Positions 32,350 to 40,186 of a stretch of DNA of 64,000 nucleotides are shown piece by piece; within the stretch, counting starts at the first letter, position 1; each line of letters opens with the position of its first letter. This DNA comes from JAODBQ01 sp047602055 (GTDB lineage Bacteria > Actinomycetota > Acidimicrobiia > Acidimicrobiales > Ilumatobacteraceae), in assembly GCA_047602055.1 (NCBI GenBank), contig JASGIG010000001.1:1426001-1490000 (forward strand), in the 5' to 3' direction. The translations under genes and the position numbers were made by a program. The notes below the pieces were generated by a model. It did no database searches. It was not told where the DNA came from and was given only the letters and a program-made list of their open reading frames with translations.

Positions 32350-32894
32350 CGCTGTTCGTCCTCCGTGTGGAGCAGGGTCTGGAGTCGTTGGGTGGCGCGG
32401 TGCAGCCGGCTCTTGACGGTGCCCGGGCGCAGGTTCAGGGCGGTGGCCGTCTCCCGCTCGGAGAGGCCGAGCAGCAGGCGACAGACGACGACGCTGCGCT
32501 GGTCCACCGACAGCTGGCCGAGGGCGGCGTCGACGGCCGGGTCGCCGGACGCGTCGGGTGGCGCGCCGACCGGTCTGGTCACCCACAGCGGCGCGGGGCG
32601 GGTGGCGCGGCGCAGGAACGAGCGGCTCCAGTTGAGGCCGACGCGGTACACCCAGCCGCCGGGGTTGTCGAGCGTGCCGACGCGCGCCCAGCGGGCATAG
32701 GCGCGGGCCATCGCCTCGTCGACGGCGTCGATCGCCAACTCCCGGTCGCGCAGCGTCACCGCCAGTGCTCGCCCGATCCGGGCTCGCTCGCCGCGGTAGA
32801 ACGCCTCGAACGAGACGCTCGCTTCGGTCGTCGTGATGAGCTCGGCGGCCTGCACGAGCGGTACACGCCGCAGTCCACGGATCGGTTCCGTCAT
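32346..32894 (-). CDS. ECF-type RNA polymerase sigma factor
   Basis: A 182-residue sigma-70 family ECF protein. Region 2 covers about residues 28-95 (AIDAVDEAMARAYARWARV, LDNPGGWVYRVGLNWSRSFL). Region 4 covers about 125-180 (LSVDQRSVVVCRLLLGLSER, ETATALNLRPGTVKSRLHRA). It matches the SigE-like ECF group common in actinobacteria. The ATG at 32894 overlaps the stop of the O-antigen ligase gene, and its own stop overlaps the next ATG, so three genes are translationally coupled. Confidence 0.88.
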   Translation of the reverse strand: MTEPIRGLRRVPLVQAAELITTTEASVSFEAFYRGERARIGRALAVTLRDRELAIDAVDEAMARAYARWARVGTLDNPGGWVYRVGLNWSRSFLRRATRPAPLWVTRPVGAPPDASGDPAVDAALGQLSVDQRSVVVCRLLLGLSERETATALNLRPGTVKSRLHRATQRLQTLLHTEDEQR

Positions 32895-34918
32895 CGTGGC
32901 AACCTCGCCAGCAACGACGGCGCCGTCGGGTCGTCGGGGTCGAGCAGCGCCGCTGCCTCCCACGCCCGCCGAGCGGTCTCGACGTCGTCGGCGAGCGCCG
33001 CGGCCCGGCCGAGCTGGAGCTGCCAACGGGCTCGGTGGGGATCGTCGTCGACCAGGGCGTGCCAGGCGTCGAGTGCCGCGGCCACGTCGCCGGGCGTGCC
33101 GGTGATCGTCGCGTGGTCGAGCAGCAGCGTGGCGTGCTGGTCGCGCACCAGCGGGTCGTGCGGCGACCAGCTTGTCGCGGCACGGATCTGGTCGAGCGCG
33201 GCATCGACGCCGGCGAGCGAGCCTTGGCGGGCCAGCACCGTCGATGCGGCCAGCCGGTAGCGGACGTCGTCGGGGCGCAGTCGGGTGGCCCGCCGGGCGT
33301 CGTCGACCGACGACGTCGCCAGCGCGTGCCGTGCCAGCCGGTCGGCGGCGACGTCGAGCACCCCGGCGACGAGCGCCAGTGGCACCGCGACCAGCGCCAC
33401 GGTGGCGACGCACCGACGGGTCCGCCCTGCCGAGCGGCCCGTTGATCCGTCGGCCGCCTCGGAGGTCGTCGCTGCGTCGCCGGCGATCGCCTCGGCTCGA
33501 CCGAGATCGATCGCATCGACTCGACCGATCGCGTCGGTGCCGGCGTCGTCGTTGCTCGAGCGCTCCGCGGCGGATCCGATCGTCAGTTGGGCGGGGCGCG
33601 ACGAGCAGGTGACGACGAGGCCGGCGAACAGCCAGAAGATCGGGTCGAGCTCGGCCAGCGGGAACAGCACGAGCAGTTGCAGGCCGTAGGCCAGCACGCC
33701 GACCGCCAAGCCGGCGTCGGCGGTCGAGGGGCTGGAGTCGGCCGGTCGTGTCGCGCCCCGAGCGTCGAAACGACCGTCACGGCGCGACAGGACACGGAGT
33801 GCGCGCCATGCGACGAAGGCGAGCAGGACGACGTACACGACCGCCGCGGCGATGCCGCCGGCGAGCGCGACGTCGAGCGGCGCGCTGTGGGCACGGTCGG
33901 GGAGCACCTCGTCACGGCCGTGGGCCTGCTCGTAGGCGGCGTCGATGCCCTCGGGGGCGGCGATGCGGTAGCCCTCCGGGCCGACGCCGAGCAGCGGATG
34001 ACCGCCGATCACCCGCGCCGCGACTCGCCACTCGTCCAGGCGCGAGGCCGCGCCGCTGGTGCGCTCGGTGACGTCGCCGAGCCGGGGCGCCACGACGGCG
34101 ATGGCGAGGACGAGCGCGCCGGCGGCGACGAGCAGCCCCCGCCAGGCGGCCGCTGCCGGCCGACGCTGGTCGTCGCGACGCCCAAAGGTGCGCCGATTCC
34201 CGTCCGGCGTTCGTCGAGGCGGGCGATGCCGGAGACGCACGGCACCGACCACGACTGCGACCACGACGGTGGCCGCCGCGGCGAGCCAGGCGCCGCGGCT
34301 CCCGGCGCCGAGCAGGGCGACAAGCGTGCCCCACGCCCCGAACCCGCCGATCACCCGCCACGCCACGCCGCGACCGCGGTCGAGCGCGACCCCGGCCGCC
34401 ACGGGCCCGAGCAGGCACGCCGCGGCGCCGAGGTACGCGGCCGAGCCGAACGGTCCGGTCAGCCGGCGGGTGTCCGTCGCCAGGTCGATCAGCGGTCCAC
34501 GTGCCAGCTCGACGAGCACCCACACGCCGAGCACAGCGGCAGCCAGCGCACCGGCCGTCACCACGACCCGCTGCGCGTCGGCGTCGAGCCGCTGACCGGC
34601 GGTGAACAGCCCCCACAGCAGCAGCCACGTCAGCACGCCGAGGTGGCGGTCCGGGTGGCCGGCCAACGCGGTCGGGACGTCGCCACCCGTCAGCGCGGCC
34701 AGCGACAGCAGCGCGACGAGCGCTGCCCACGCCCACCACGAGCGCCGTTCGGCGGCCGGCCCGTCACGCCACAGCGTCAGCCCGATGCCCGCGAGGGCGA
34801 GCGTCGACACGACGAGCCACTTCGCCGGCCCGAACGGCGACCAGCCGCCCGAGTCGGCGGCCAGCACCGCGCCGAGCGTCAGCCCGCCGAGTGCCAGGGT
34901 GCCACTGCGCACCTCCAT
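32891..34918 (-). CDS. O-antigen ligase (Wzy/WaaL-like) family membrane protein with TPR tail
   Basis: A 675-residue protein with about 12 membrane helices in the first 440 residues. The external loop RVIGGHPLLGVGPEGYRIAA fits the O-antigen ligase/polymerase family signature. A charged segment follows, then one more helix and a C-terminal TPR-like region (DDARRATRLRPDDVRYRLAA, DPHRARWQLQLGRAAALADD). Such proteins join or polymerise surface polysaccharide. It is the first gene of a coupled operon with an ECF sigma factor. TACGTT lies 8 nt before ATG 34918. Confidence 0.8.
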   Translation of the reverse strand: MEVRSGTLALGGLTLGAVLAADSGGWSPFGPAKWLVVSTLALAGIGLTLWRDGPAAERRSWWAWAALVALLSLAALTGGDVPTALAGHPDRHLGVLTWLLLWGLFTAGQRLDADAQRVVVTAGALAAAVLGVWVLVELARGPLIDLATDTRRLTGPFGSAAYLGAAACLLGPVAAGVALDRGRGVAWRVIGGFGAWGTLVALLGAGSRGAWLAAAATVVVAVVVGAVRLRHRPPRRTPDGNRRTFGRRDDQRRPAAAAWRGLLVAAGALVLAIAVVAPRLGDVTERTSGAASRLDEWRVAARVIGGHPLLGVGPEGYRIAAPEGIDAAYEQAHGRDEVLPDRAHSAPLDVALAGGIAAAVVYVVLLAFVAWRALRVLSRRDGRFDARGATRPADSSPSTADAGLAVGVLAYGLQLLVLFPLAELDPIFWLFAGLVVTCSSRPAQLTIGSAAERSSNDDAGTDAIGRVDAIDLGRAEAIAGDAATTSEAADGSTGRSAGRTRRCVATVALVAVPLALVAGVLDVAADRLARHALATSSVDDARRATRLRPDDVRYRLAASTVLARQGSLAGVDAALDQIRAATSWSPHDPLVRDQHATLLLDHATITGTPGDVAAALDAWHALVDDDPHRARWQLQLGRAAALADDVETARRAWEAAALLDPDDPTAPSLLARLPR

Positions 34919-35010
34919 GCACGCCGAACGTACGCGTTCGGTTCCACGGGCACCTCAGCCCGCGCTGCCGATGGAAGGGGTGCGCCGGTGTCTCGCGGCC
35001 GGCTCGAGGA

Positions 35011-35092
35011 GCGGCGAGCGCCGAAGCGCAGCGGAGGCGGCGAGCACGGCAGGCGCAGGGAGCGGCTTTGCCGTGACCGGAGCACGAACAGC
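35011..35092 (-). repeat. Family A post-stop repeat, copy A3
   Basis: On the minus strand it starts 4 nt after the TGA of terC (35095-35093) with TTCGTGCTCCGGTCACGGC and runs to GGCGCTCGCCGC. Hairpin 1 is CGGC-aaa-GCCG (one outer pair lost); hairpin 2 is GCGC-TTCG-GCGC. It occupies most of the gap before the O-antigen ligase gene. Confidence 0.9.
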
Positions 35093-36097
35093 TCAGTGGT
35101 GGTGGGTGGCGTCCGCCTCGGTGGGGTCGATGCCGGCGGCGGCCAGCTTCTTGTTGCGCTGGAGGCTGAACACCACGGCGCCGGCGAGGAGCGCGCAGAT
35201 CACGCCGAGCGACAGGTACGTGTTGACGTGCACCCAGTGGCTGATCGTCATCTTGATGCCGACGAACACGAGGATCGCCCCGAGCGCGTGCGACAGGTAG
35301 TGGAACTTCTCCTTGGCGTTGGCCAGCAGGAAGTACATCGCCCGCAGGCCGAGGATGGCGAACGCGTTCGAGGCGAACACGAGGAACGGCTCGTGCGACA
35401 CGGCGAGGACGGCGGGCACCGAGTCGACGGCGAAGATCACGTCGGTCAGCTCGATGACGACGAGCGCGGCGAACAGCGGCGTGGCGGCGCGCTTGGCGTT
35501 CTGCATCGTGAAGAACTTGTGGCCGTCGAACTCGTCGGTGACCGGCACGAACTTGCGCAGCAGGCCGAGTCCGGTGGTCTTCGCCTCGGTGCCCTCGTCG
35601 GCACGGTGGCGGATGATCTTGAACCCGGTGTAGATCAGGAACACGCCGAACACGATCAGCAGCCAGAAGAACCGGCTGATCAGCGCCGAGCCGACGAGGA
35701 TGAACACGAGGCGCAGGGTGAGCGCCCCGAAGATGCCCCAGAACAGCACCCGGTGCTGGTACTTCAGCGGGATCGCCATCGTCGTGAACAGGATCGACCA
35801 GACGAAGACGTTGTCGACGCTCAGCGACTTCTCGATGAGGTAGCCGGAGATGTACTCGCCGAACGCCTGGCTGCCGAAGCCGATGGCGATCACGCCGGCG
35901 AACGCCAGGCCGCAGGCGATCCAGATGATCGTCTCCTTGGCGGCCTCGCTGGGCGACGGCTCGTGGTCGTCGCGGTGGCGCACGAGGTCGATCGCCAGCA
36001 TGATCGCGAGGAGCACCCCGAGCCCGATCCAGGCCCACACGGGGACGTCGAGATCCACGAAGTTGGATCGGGCTGAGCTGGCGAACAAGGTGGTCAT
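35093..36097 (-). CDS. TerC/Alx family integral membrane protein
   Basis: A 334-residue TerC-family protein with about nine membrane helices. The conserved acidic motifs are present: GYLIEKSLSVDNVFVW and VIELTDVIFAVDSVPAVLAV, with metal-binding Asp and Glu in the membrane. The C-terminus ends in HHH. The Alx/TerC (MeeF-like) branch exports manganese or protects metalated secreted proteins. A GGAAGGATTCC ribosome site precedes ATG 36097. A yybP-ykoY-type manganese riboswitch lies just upstream, which supports a role in Mn homeostasis. Confidence 0.9.
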   Translation of the reverse strand: MTTLFASSARSNFVDLDVPVWAWIGLGVLLAIMLAIDLVRHRDDHEPSPSEAAKETIIWIACGLAFAGVIAIGFGSQAFGEYISGYLIEKSLSVDNVFVWSILFTTMAIPLKYQHRVLFWGIFGALTLRLVFILVGSALISRFFWLLIVFGVFLIYTGFKIIRHRADEGTEAKTTGLGLLRKFVPVTDEFDGHKFFTMQNAKRAATPLFAALVVIELTDVIFAVDSVPAVLAVSHEPFLVFASNAFAILGLRAMYFLLANAKEKFHYLSHALGAILVFVGIKMTISHWVHVNTYLSLGVICALLAGAVVFSLQRNKKLAAAGIDPTEADATHHH

Positions 36098-36117
36098 GGA
36101 ATCCTTCCGGTCGAGCG

Positions 36118-36226
36118 CGGACGCCTCACCGGAGGTCTCTCCCGCCCGCAGCGTCGCGGACCTGCCGACCCGAGCCCAGGGGGACCGTGATGACGAACCG
36201 GCAGCGTAGGGATACTCCCCTCACAG
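36118..36226 (-). ncRNA. yybP-ykoY manganese riboswitch upstream of terC
   Basis: On the minus strand GTGAGGGGAGTATCCC (from 36224) carries the conserved GGGGAGTA loop. About 85 nt later GGGAGAGACCTCCGG carries the second conserved loop, GAGACC. P1 is closed by GAGG with CCTC. Two GC-rich arms lie between, one containing CGGTCCCCCTGGGCTCGGG. TAGGCT (36240-36235) is a plausible -10 just before it. This arrangement and a terC-type gene 30 nt downstream are the hallmark of the Mn-sensing yybP-ykoY class. Confidence 0.82.
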
Positions 36227-36310
36227 TTCGAGCAAGCCTAGCGGCCCGAGCAGCACCGACGATCCGAGGAGCGGCGAGCGCCGAAGCGCAGCGGCGGCGG
36301 CGAGCACGGC

Positions 36311-37699
36311 GAGTGAGTCCCATCACGTGGTGTAGGAGGCCTCGACCATCGCTGGGGTGATGGTGGTCATCGTGCGATTCTCGGAAGCGACCAAGCCAAC
36401 GAGAAGGACGCACGATGACCACCCGAGAGTTTGCCCTGTCTGACCTTGCCGCGCGGCTTGCCGGCAGCGACGCGTCGTTGTCGACGTCGTTGCGCGACAT
36501 CCTCGCCGCCGCGTTGCAGGAGCTGATCGAAGCCGAGCTCACCGCGACGATCGGCGCCGGCCCCGGCGAGCACAGCCCGGAGCGCACCGCGTTGCGCAAC
36601 GGGCACCGCCCCAAGCTGGTCTCCACGCCGGCGGGTGACGTCGAGGTCGCGATCCCGAAGCTGCGCACCGGCAGCTTCTTCCCCGAGTTGCTCGAGCCGC
36701 GCCGACGCGTCGACCGTGCCCTGTGGGCGGTGATCATGACCGCGTACATCACCGGTACCTCGACCCGGAAGGTCGACGACCTCGTCAAAGCGCTCGGCTG
36801 CGACTCGGGCGTGTCGAAGTCGACCGTGTCACGGATCTGCGCCGGCATCGACGCCGACGTCAACGTGCTGCGCACCCGCCGGCTCGATCACCAGCCGTTC
36901 ATCTACGTCTGGCTCGACGCCACCTACGTCCACGTCCGCGAGCACCGCCACGTCGTGTCCAAGGCCGTCGTGATCGCCACCGGCCTACGCGCTGACGGGC
37001 ACCGCGAGGTACTCGGTGTCGACGTCGGCGACTCGGAGAACGAGACGTTCTGGCGCGAGTTCCTCACCAGCCTGACCGACCGCGGCCTGGGCGGTGTGCG
37101 CCTGGTCGTGTCCGATGCGCACGCCGGTCTGGTCAAGGCGATCCGGCGCAGCCTGCAAGGCGCCGCCTGGCAACGCTGCCGCGTCCACGCGATACGCAAC
37201 CTGCTCGCCGCGGCCCAACACCGCCACCGTCAGATGATCGCCGCCCTGATCCGCACCGTGTTCGCCCAACCCGACGCCGACACCGCCCGCGCCCAGCTGC
37301 GCGGTGTCGTCGACCAACTGCGCCCCTACGCGCCCGCAGTCGCCGAGCGGCTCGAAGCGATGGAGGCAGACGTGCTCGCCTACACCGGCTTCCCGCCAGC
37401 GCACTGGTCGAAGATCTGGTCGAACAACCCAATCGAACGCCTCAACCGCGAGCTCAAGCGACGCACCGACGTCGTCGGGATCTTCCCCGACAAGCAGTCC
37501 GTGATCCGTCTCGTCGGAGCCCTCCTCGTCGAGATCAACGACGAGATGATCGCCGCCGAACGCCGCTACATCGCCGCCGCTTCCGTCGCCGAGCTCACCG
37601 ACAACAACGCCGAACTAGCCTTGCCCGCAGCACCCCGAAACTGACCCACAGCCGACGGGAACGCACGTGGTCACCTACACCACGAGACGGGACGCCATC
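36311..37699 (+). mobile_element. Complete IS256-family insertion sequence
   Basis: A 1389-bp element bounded by 8-bp direct repeats AGCACGGC (36303-36310 and 37700-37707), the target-site size usual for IS256. The ends are imperfect 26-bp inverted repeats, with 5 mismatches. The inner 12 bases CGTGGTGTAGG plus the preceding C/T position are conserved: left GAGTGAGTCCCATCACGTGG then TGTAGG, right complement GATGGCGTCCCGTCTCGTGG then TGTAGG. It carries one intact transposase and interrupts repeat A4. Confidence 0.93.
36415..37644 (+). CDS. IS256-family (Mutator-type) transposase
   Basis: A 409-residue transposase. The DDE residues are visible as Asp168 in YVWLDATYVHV, Asp234 in LVVSDAHAGLVKAI and Glu341 in WSNNPIERLNRELKRRTDVV. 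The N-terminus has the RNGHRPKLVSTPAGDVEVAI and PKLRTGSFFPELLEPRRRVD segments of the family, and C-x-HAIRN follows motif two. The frame is intact, so the element may still be active. The start ATG 36415 follows GAAGGA within the left end. Confidence 0.95.
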   Translation: MTTREFALSDLAARLAGSDASLSTSLRDILAAALQELIEAELTATIGAGPGEHSPERTALRNGHRPKLVSTPAGDVEVAIPKLRTGSFFPELLEPRRRVDRALWAVIMTAYITGTSTRKVDDLVKALGCDSGVSKSTVSRICAGIDADVNVLRTRRLDHQPFIYVWLDATYVHVREHRHVVSKAVVIATGLRADGHREVLGVDVGDSENETFWREFLTSLTDRGLGGVRLVVSDAHAGLVKAIRRSLQGAAWQRCRVHAIRNLLAAAQHRHRQMIAALIRTVFAQPDADTARAQLRGVVDQLRPYAPAVAERLEAMEADVLAYTGFPPAHWSKIWSNNPIERLNRELKRRTDVVGIFPDKQSVIRLVGALLVEINDEMIAAERRYIAAASVAELTDNNAELALPAAPRN

Positions 37700-37749
37700 A
37701 GCACGGCAGGCGGAGGGAGCGGCTTCGCCGCGACCGGAGCACGAAGATG

Positions 37750-38739
37750 TCAATCGGCGTCGTGGGCGCTGATCGCCCAGGCCCAGCCGTCGGCGGGATC
37801 CTCGACGGCGAGCTGCAGCTCCCAGCCGAGCGGCGGTTCGCCGGCGTCCCACCACCACCAGCGCAGCTCGGTGGCCAGCTCGCCGATCTCGTCGGCGGGC
37901 AGCGGCCAATCGTCGAGCGCCCCGCCGAGCGCGGCGACGAGCCACCACGCCCCGAACCGGCCGATCGCCGCGCCGCGCCGGCGGCCGTGGGCACCACCGC
38001 TGGCGCCCGCCCAGCCGAGCCATGCCAGCGCCTCGCCCGGCGCCAGCGGGGTCAGCCGGGGACGGTGGACGCCGAGCGCGGCGAGCGCGTCAGCGGCCGT
38101 GCCACCGTCGACCGCGGCCACGTCGACGCGACCGTTGGACGACGCGGTCCACCCGTCGAGGAGCTGGCGCACCGCGAGCGTCACGTCCAGGTCGTCGGCG
38201 ACCACGGCACGCCCGAGCGGCGACGCCTCGTGGCCGCCGACCGGGCGCGGTGGCGGGTCGGCGCCGACGCCGTCGTCGGTGTAGGTCGCCAGCACGTAGG
38301 CCGGTTCCCACGGCTGGATCCGCAACGGCATGTCGAGCACGTCGTCGTCCCCGGGTTCGACGACCACGGCCTCGCCGCGCAGGACGCGCTCATGGGCGAC
38401 GAACCCGCGGCGCGGGCCGGGTGGCAGGTGCGCGGCCAGCTCGGCGAAGCTGTGGTGGACGGCGACGACCTCGGTGAGCGGGCCGATCGTGAACCGCCCG
38501 CTGTCCTCGTCGAGGACCCGCGCCGCCCACCCGGCCGGCGCCCACAGTGCCAGGCGGTACTCGGCCAGCGTTGCCGCCGGCCACAGCTGCCGCCCGGTGA
38601 GCACCGCCGCTCGGGCACGGTCACGCAGGCGCAGCAGCCCGGCCCAGTCGCCGCTCGCCGTGCGCCCGTCGATCAGCCGCACCAGCTCGTCGAGATCGGC
38701 GCGATGGATCAGCTCGTCGAGCGCCTCGTCGTCGCTCAC
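37750..38739 (-). CDS. Conserved hypothetical protein
   Basis: A 329-residue soluble acidic protein that I do not recognise. It is rich in Trp near the C-terminus (ELRWWWWDAGEPPLGWELQL) and has a helical N-terminus (DDEALDELIHRADLDELVRL). GTG 38739 is chosen because SDDEALDEL begins the ordered sequence; an upstream in-frame ATG at 38787 is possible. Its stop is followed at once by the stop-proximal half of repeat A4. It lies downstream of the SCO1664/DUF3090 cluster on the same strand and may belong to it. Confidence 0.65.
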   Translation of the reverse strand: MSDDEALDELIHRADLDELVRLIDGRTASGDWAGLLRLRDRARAAVLTGRQLWPAATLAEYRLALWAPAGWAARVLDEDSGRFTIGPLTEVVAVHHSFAELAAHLPPGPRRGFVAHERVLRGEAVVVEPGDDDVLDMPLRIQPWEPAYVLATYTDDGVGADPPPRPVGGHEASPLGRAVVADDLDVTLAVRQLLDGWTASSNGRVDVAAVDGGTAADALAALGVHRPRLTPLAPGEALAWLGWAGASGGAHGRRRGAAIGRFGAWWLVAALGGALDDWPLPADEIGELATELRWWWWDAGEPPLGWELQLAVEDPADGWAWAISAHDAD

Positions 38740-38857
38740 CCGCTCACCCGCTTGCTCCCGGCCGGCAGCACGGATTGCGGCCAACAAGCGGCAGCCGTCG
38801 GCACGATCGAGGCAGCCTCCGTGGCGCCTGAACGGCCGCCGGAGGCAACGGTACGGC

Positions 38858-39571
38858 TCACACGAGCGGCCAGGGGTAGCGGCGGCCGGAGCTGTCGACG
38901 GGGAACGTCGGGTGCTCGACCACCCAGCTGGCCCGCTCGCGGATCGCCTCGACCTCGTCGTCGTCCAGCAGCGCGGCGAGCGCCAGCGGGACGTCGTCGG
39001 CGACGCGCGCCGCCATGGCGACGAGCGGCGCGGGGATCGTCTCGCCGCCGAACTCCCACACGACCGTGCGCAGCTTGAAGTCGGCCGAGAAGCACAGGCC
39101 GTGGTCGATGCCCCAGATGTGGTCGTCGCCGTCGATCAGCACGTGGCCGCTCTTGCGGTCGGTGTTGTTGGCGATGAGGTCGAACACGGCGACGGCGCGC
39201 AGCCGGTCGTACAGGTCCTCGCGCGACTCGTGGATCGTGAAGTAGTGCTGGCTGTGGTCGGCGTCGACGAACCACTGCACCGAGCCCTCGCCGAGCGGGC
39301 CGTCACGGATCACCGTCGGCGGCACGAGGTCGAGCCCCATCGCCTCGCTCAGCACGTACGCGGCCAGCTCGCGGCGGTGCAGGCCGGGCTCGAAGTCCCA
39401 CAGCGGGCGCTCGCCGCGCGTCGGCTTGTAGATCGCTCGGGCGGTCTCGTCGCCGCACGTCACGTTGACGAGGAACGTCGCGTTGCTGCTCCACGGCATG
39501 CGGCCCTCGACGTCGATCTCGCCGAGGGTGAGCAGGGCTCGTTGCGCGGCGCGGCCGCGTGGCGTGCTCAT
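38858..39571 (-). CDS. SCO1664 family protein (PI3/4-kinase-like fold)
   Basis: A 237-residue protein matching the actinobacterial SCO1664 family, distantly related to phosphatidylinositol 3/4-kinases and HipA-like folds. Visible are the NATFLVNVTCGDE and ARAIYKPTRGERPLWDFEPG strands, with a likely ATP-contacting Lys, and the catalytic-like segment VFDLIANNTDRKSGHVL with DDHIWGIDHGLCF. The biochemical role is unknown. It stays in a conserved cluster with a MSMEG_4193-type phosphatase and DUF3090. ATG 39571 is used. Confidence 0.82.
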   Translation of the reverse strand: MSTPRGRAAQRALLTLGEIDVEGRMPWSSNATFLVNVTCGDETARAIYKPTRGERPLWDFEPGLHRRELAAYVLSEAMGLDLVPPTVIRDGPLGEGSVQWFVDADHSQHYFTIHESREDLYDRLRAVAVFDLIANNTDRKSGHVLIDGDDHIWGIDHGLCFSADFKLRTVVWEFGGETIPAPLVAMAARVADDVPLALAALLDDDEVEAIRERASWVVEHPTFPVDSSGRRYPWPLV

Positions 39572-39585
39572 CACCGGCGCAACAC

Positions 39586-39666
39586 GCGGCGAGCGCCGAA
39601 GCGCAGCGCAGGCGGCGAGCACGGCAGGCGCAGGGAGCGGCTTTGCCGCGACCGGAGCACGAACAT
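39586..39666 (-). repeat. Family A post-stop repeat, copy A5
   Basis: On the minus strand ATGTTCGTGCTCCGG begins directly after the TAG stop (39669-39667) of the DUF3090 gene. Hairpin 1 is GCGGC-aaa-GCCGC; hairpin 2 is GCGC-TTCG-GCGC. It separates DUF3090 from the SCO1664-family gene within the cluster. Confidence 0.9.
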
Positions 39667-40179
39667 CTAATTCATCCTGGGGCAGATGTGCCCGACCGGA
39701 TCCTTCGGCAGCCCGCAGAACAGGCACGCCGGCCGCCCGGCGCTGACCAGCGACGTGGCTCGGTCGCAGAAGCCGCGCGCCTGGCTGCGGGTGAGGAACA
39801 CGCGCAGGTGGCCGCGGTCCTCGACGGCGGCAGGGTCGGCCTCGCCCTCGTCGTCGGTCGGGACGACCTCTTCGAGCTGGAGCAGCACGCGGTCGTTGGG
39901 ACGGTCGTAGCCGAGGCCGACGGGACCGAGCACGAACGCCGCCTCGACCGGGTCGGCCAGCTCCATCGCCGCCGGCATCGGCCGGTCGGACACGGCGGGC
40001 AGATCGTCGAGCACCTTGGCGAGGTACTGGGCGATCGCCGACGCCTGCAGCTTCTCGCACTTCACCGTGACGCGCGTCGTGCCGCGGCGGGCCTGCAGGT
40101 AGAACGTGCGCGAGCCGGGTTCGCCGATGGCGCCGACGGTGAACGCGTCGACCTCGTCGAACTCGTAGAACACGCCCAT
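39667..40179 (-). CDS. DUF3090 family protein
   Basis: A 170-residue protein of the DUF3090 family, found across actinobacteria beside MSMEG_4193-type phosphatases. It begins MGVFYEFDEVDAFTVGAIGE and ends in a small metal-site-like CLFCGLPKDPVGHICPRMN with a CxxC and a later HxC. The cysteines suggest zinc binding, but this is inference. It lies 7 nt after the phosphatase stop. Confidence 0.85.
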   Translation of the reverse strand: MGVFYEFDEVDAFTVGAIGEPGSRTFYLQARRGTTRVTVKCEKLQASAIAQYLAKVLDDLPAVSDRPMPAAMELADPVEAAFVLGPVGLGYDRPNDRVLLQLEEVVPTDDEGEADPAAVEDRGHLRVFLTRSQARGFCDRATSLVSAGRPACLFCGLPKDPVGHICPRMN

Positions 40180-40186
40180 CAGAACC

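Larger units (their letters stand above)
36271..37749 (-). repeat. Family A post-stop repeat, copy A4, split by an IS256 element
   Basis: The far half is at 36271-36310 and the stop-proximal half at 37708-37749, with the insertion sequence between. Joined, they give a full copy that starts 4 nt after the TGA (37752-37750) of the hypothetical gene: CATCTTCGTGCTCCGGTCGC. Hairpin 1 is GCGGC-gaa-GCCGC. AGCACGGC is duplicated on either side of the insertion. Confidence 0.88.

Noticed and set aside
30385..33516. Reading the Asp-box protein as a 1043-residue protein starting far upstream
   Set aside because: The extra N-terminus overlaps the ECF sigma factor and ligase genes in the wrong frame. ATG 32349 with its ATGA overlap gives a natural start.
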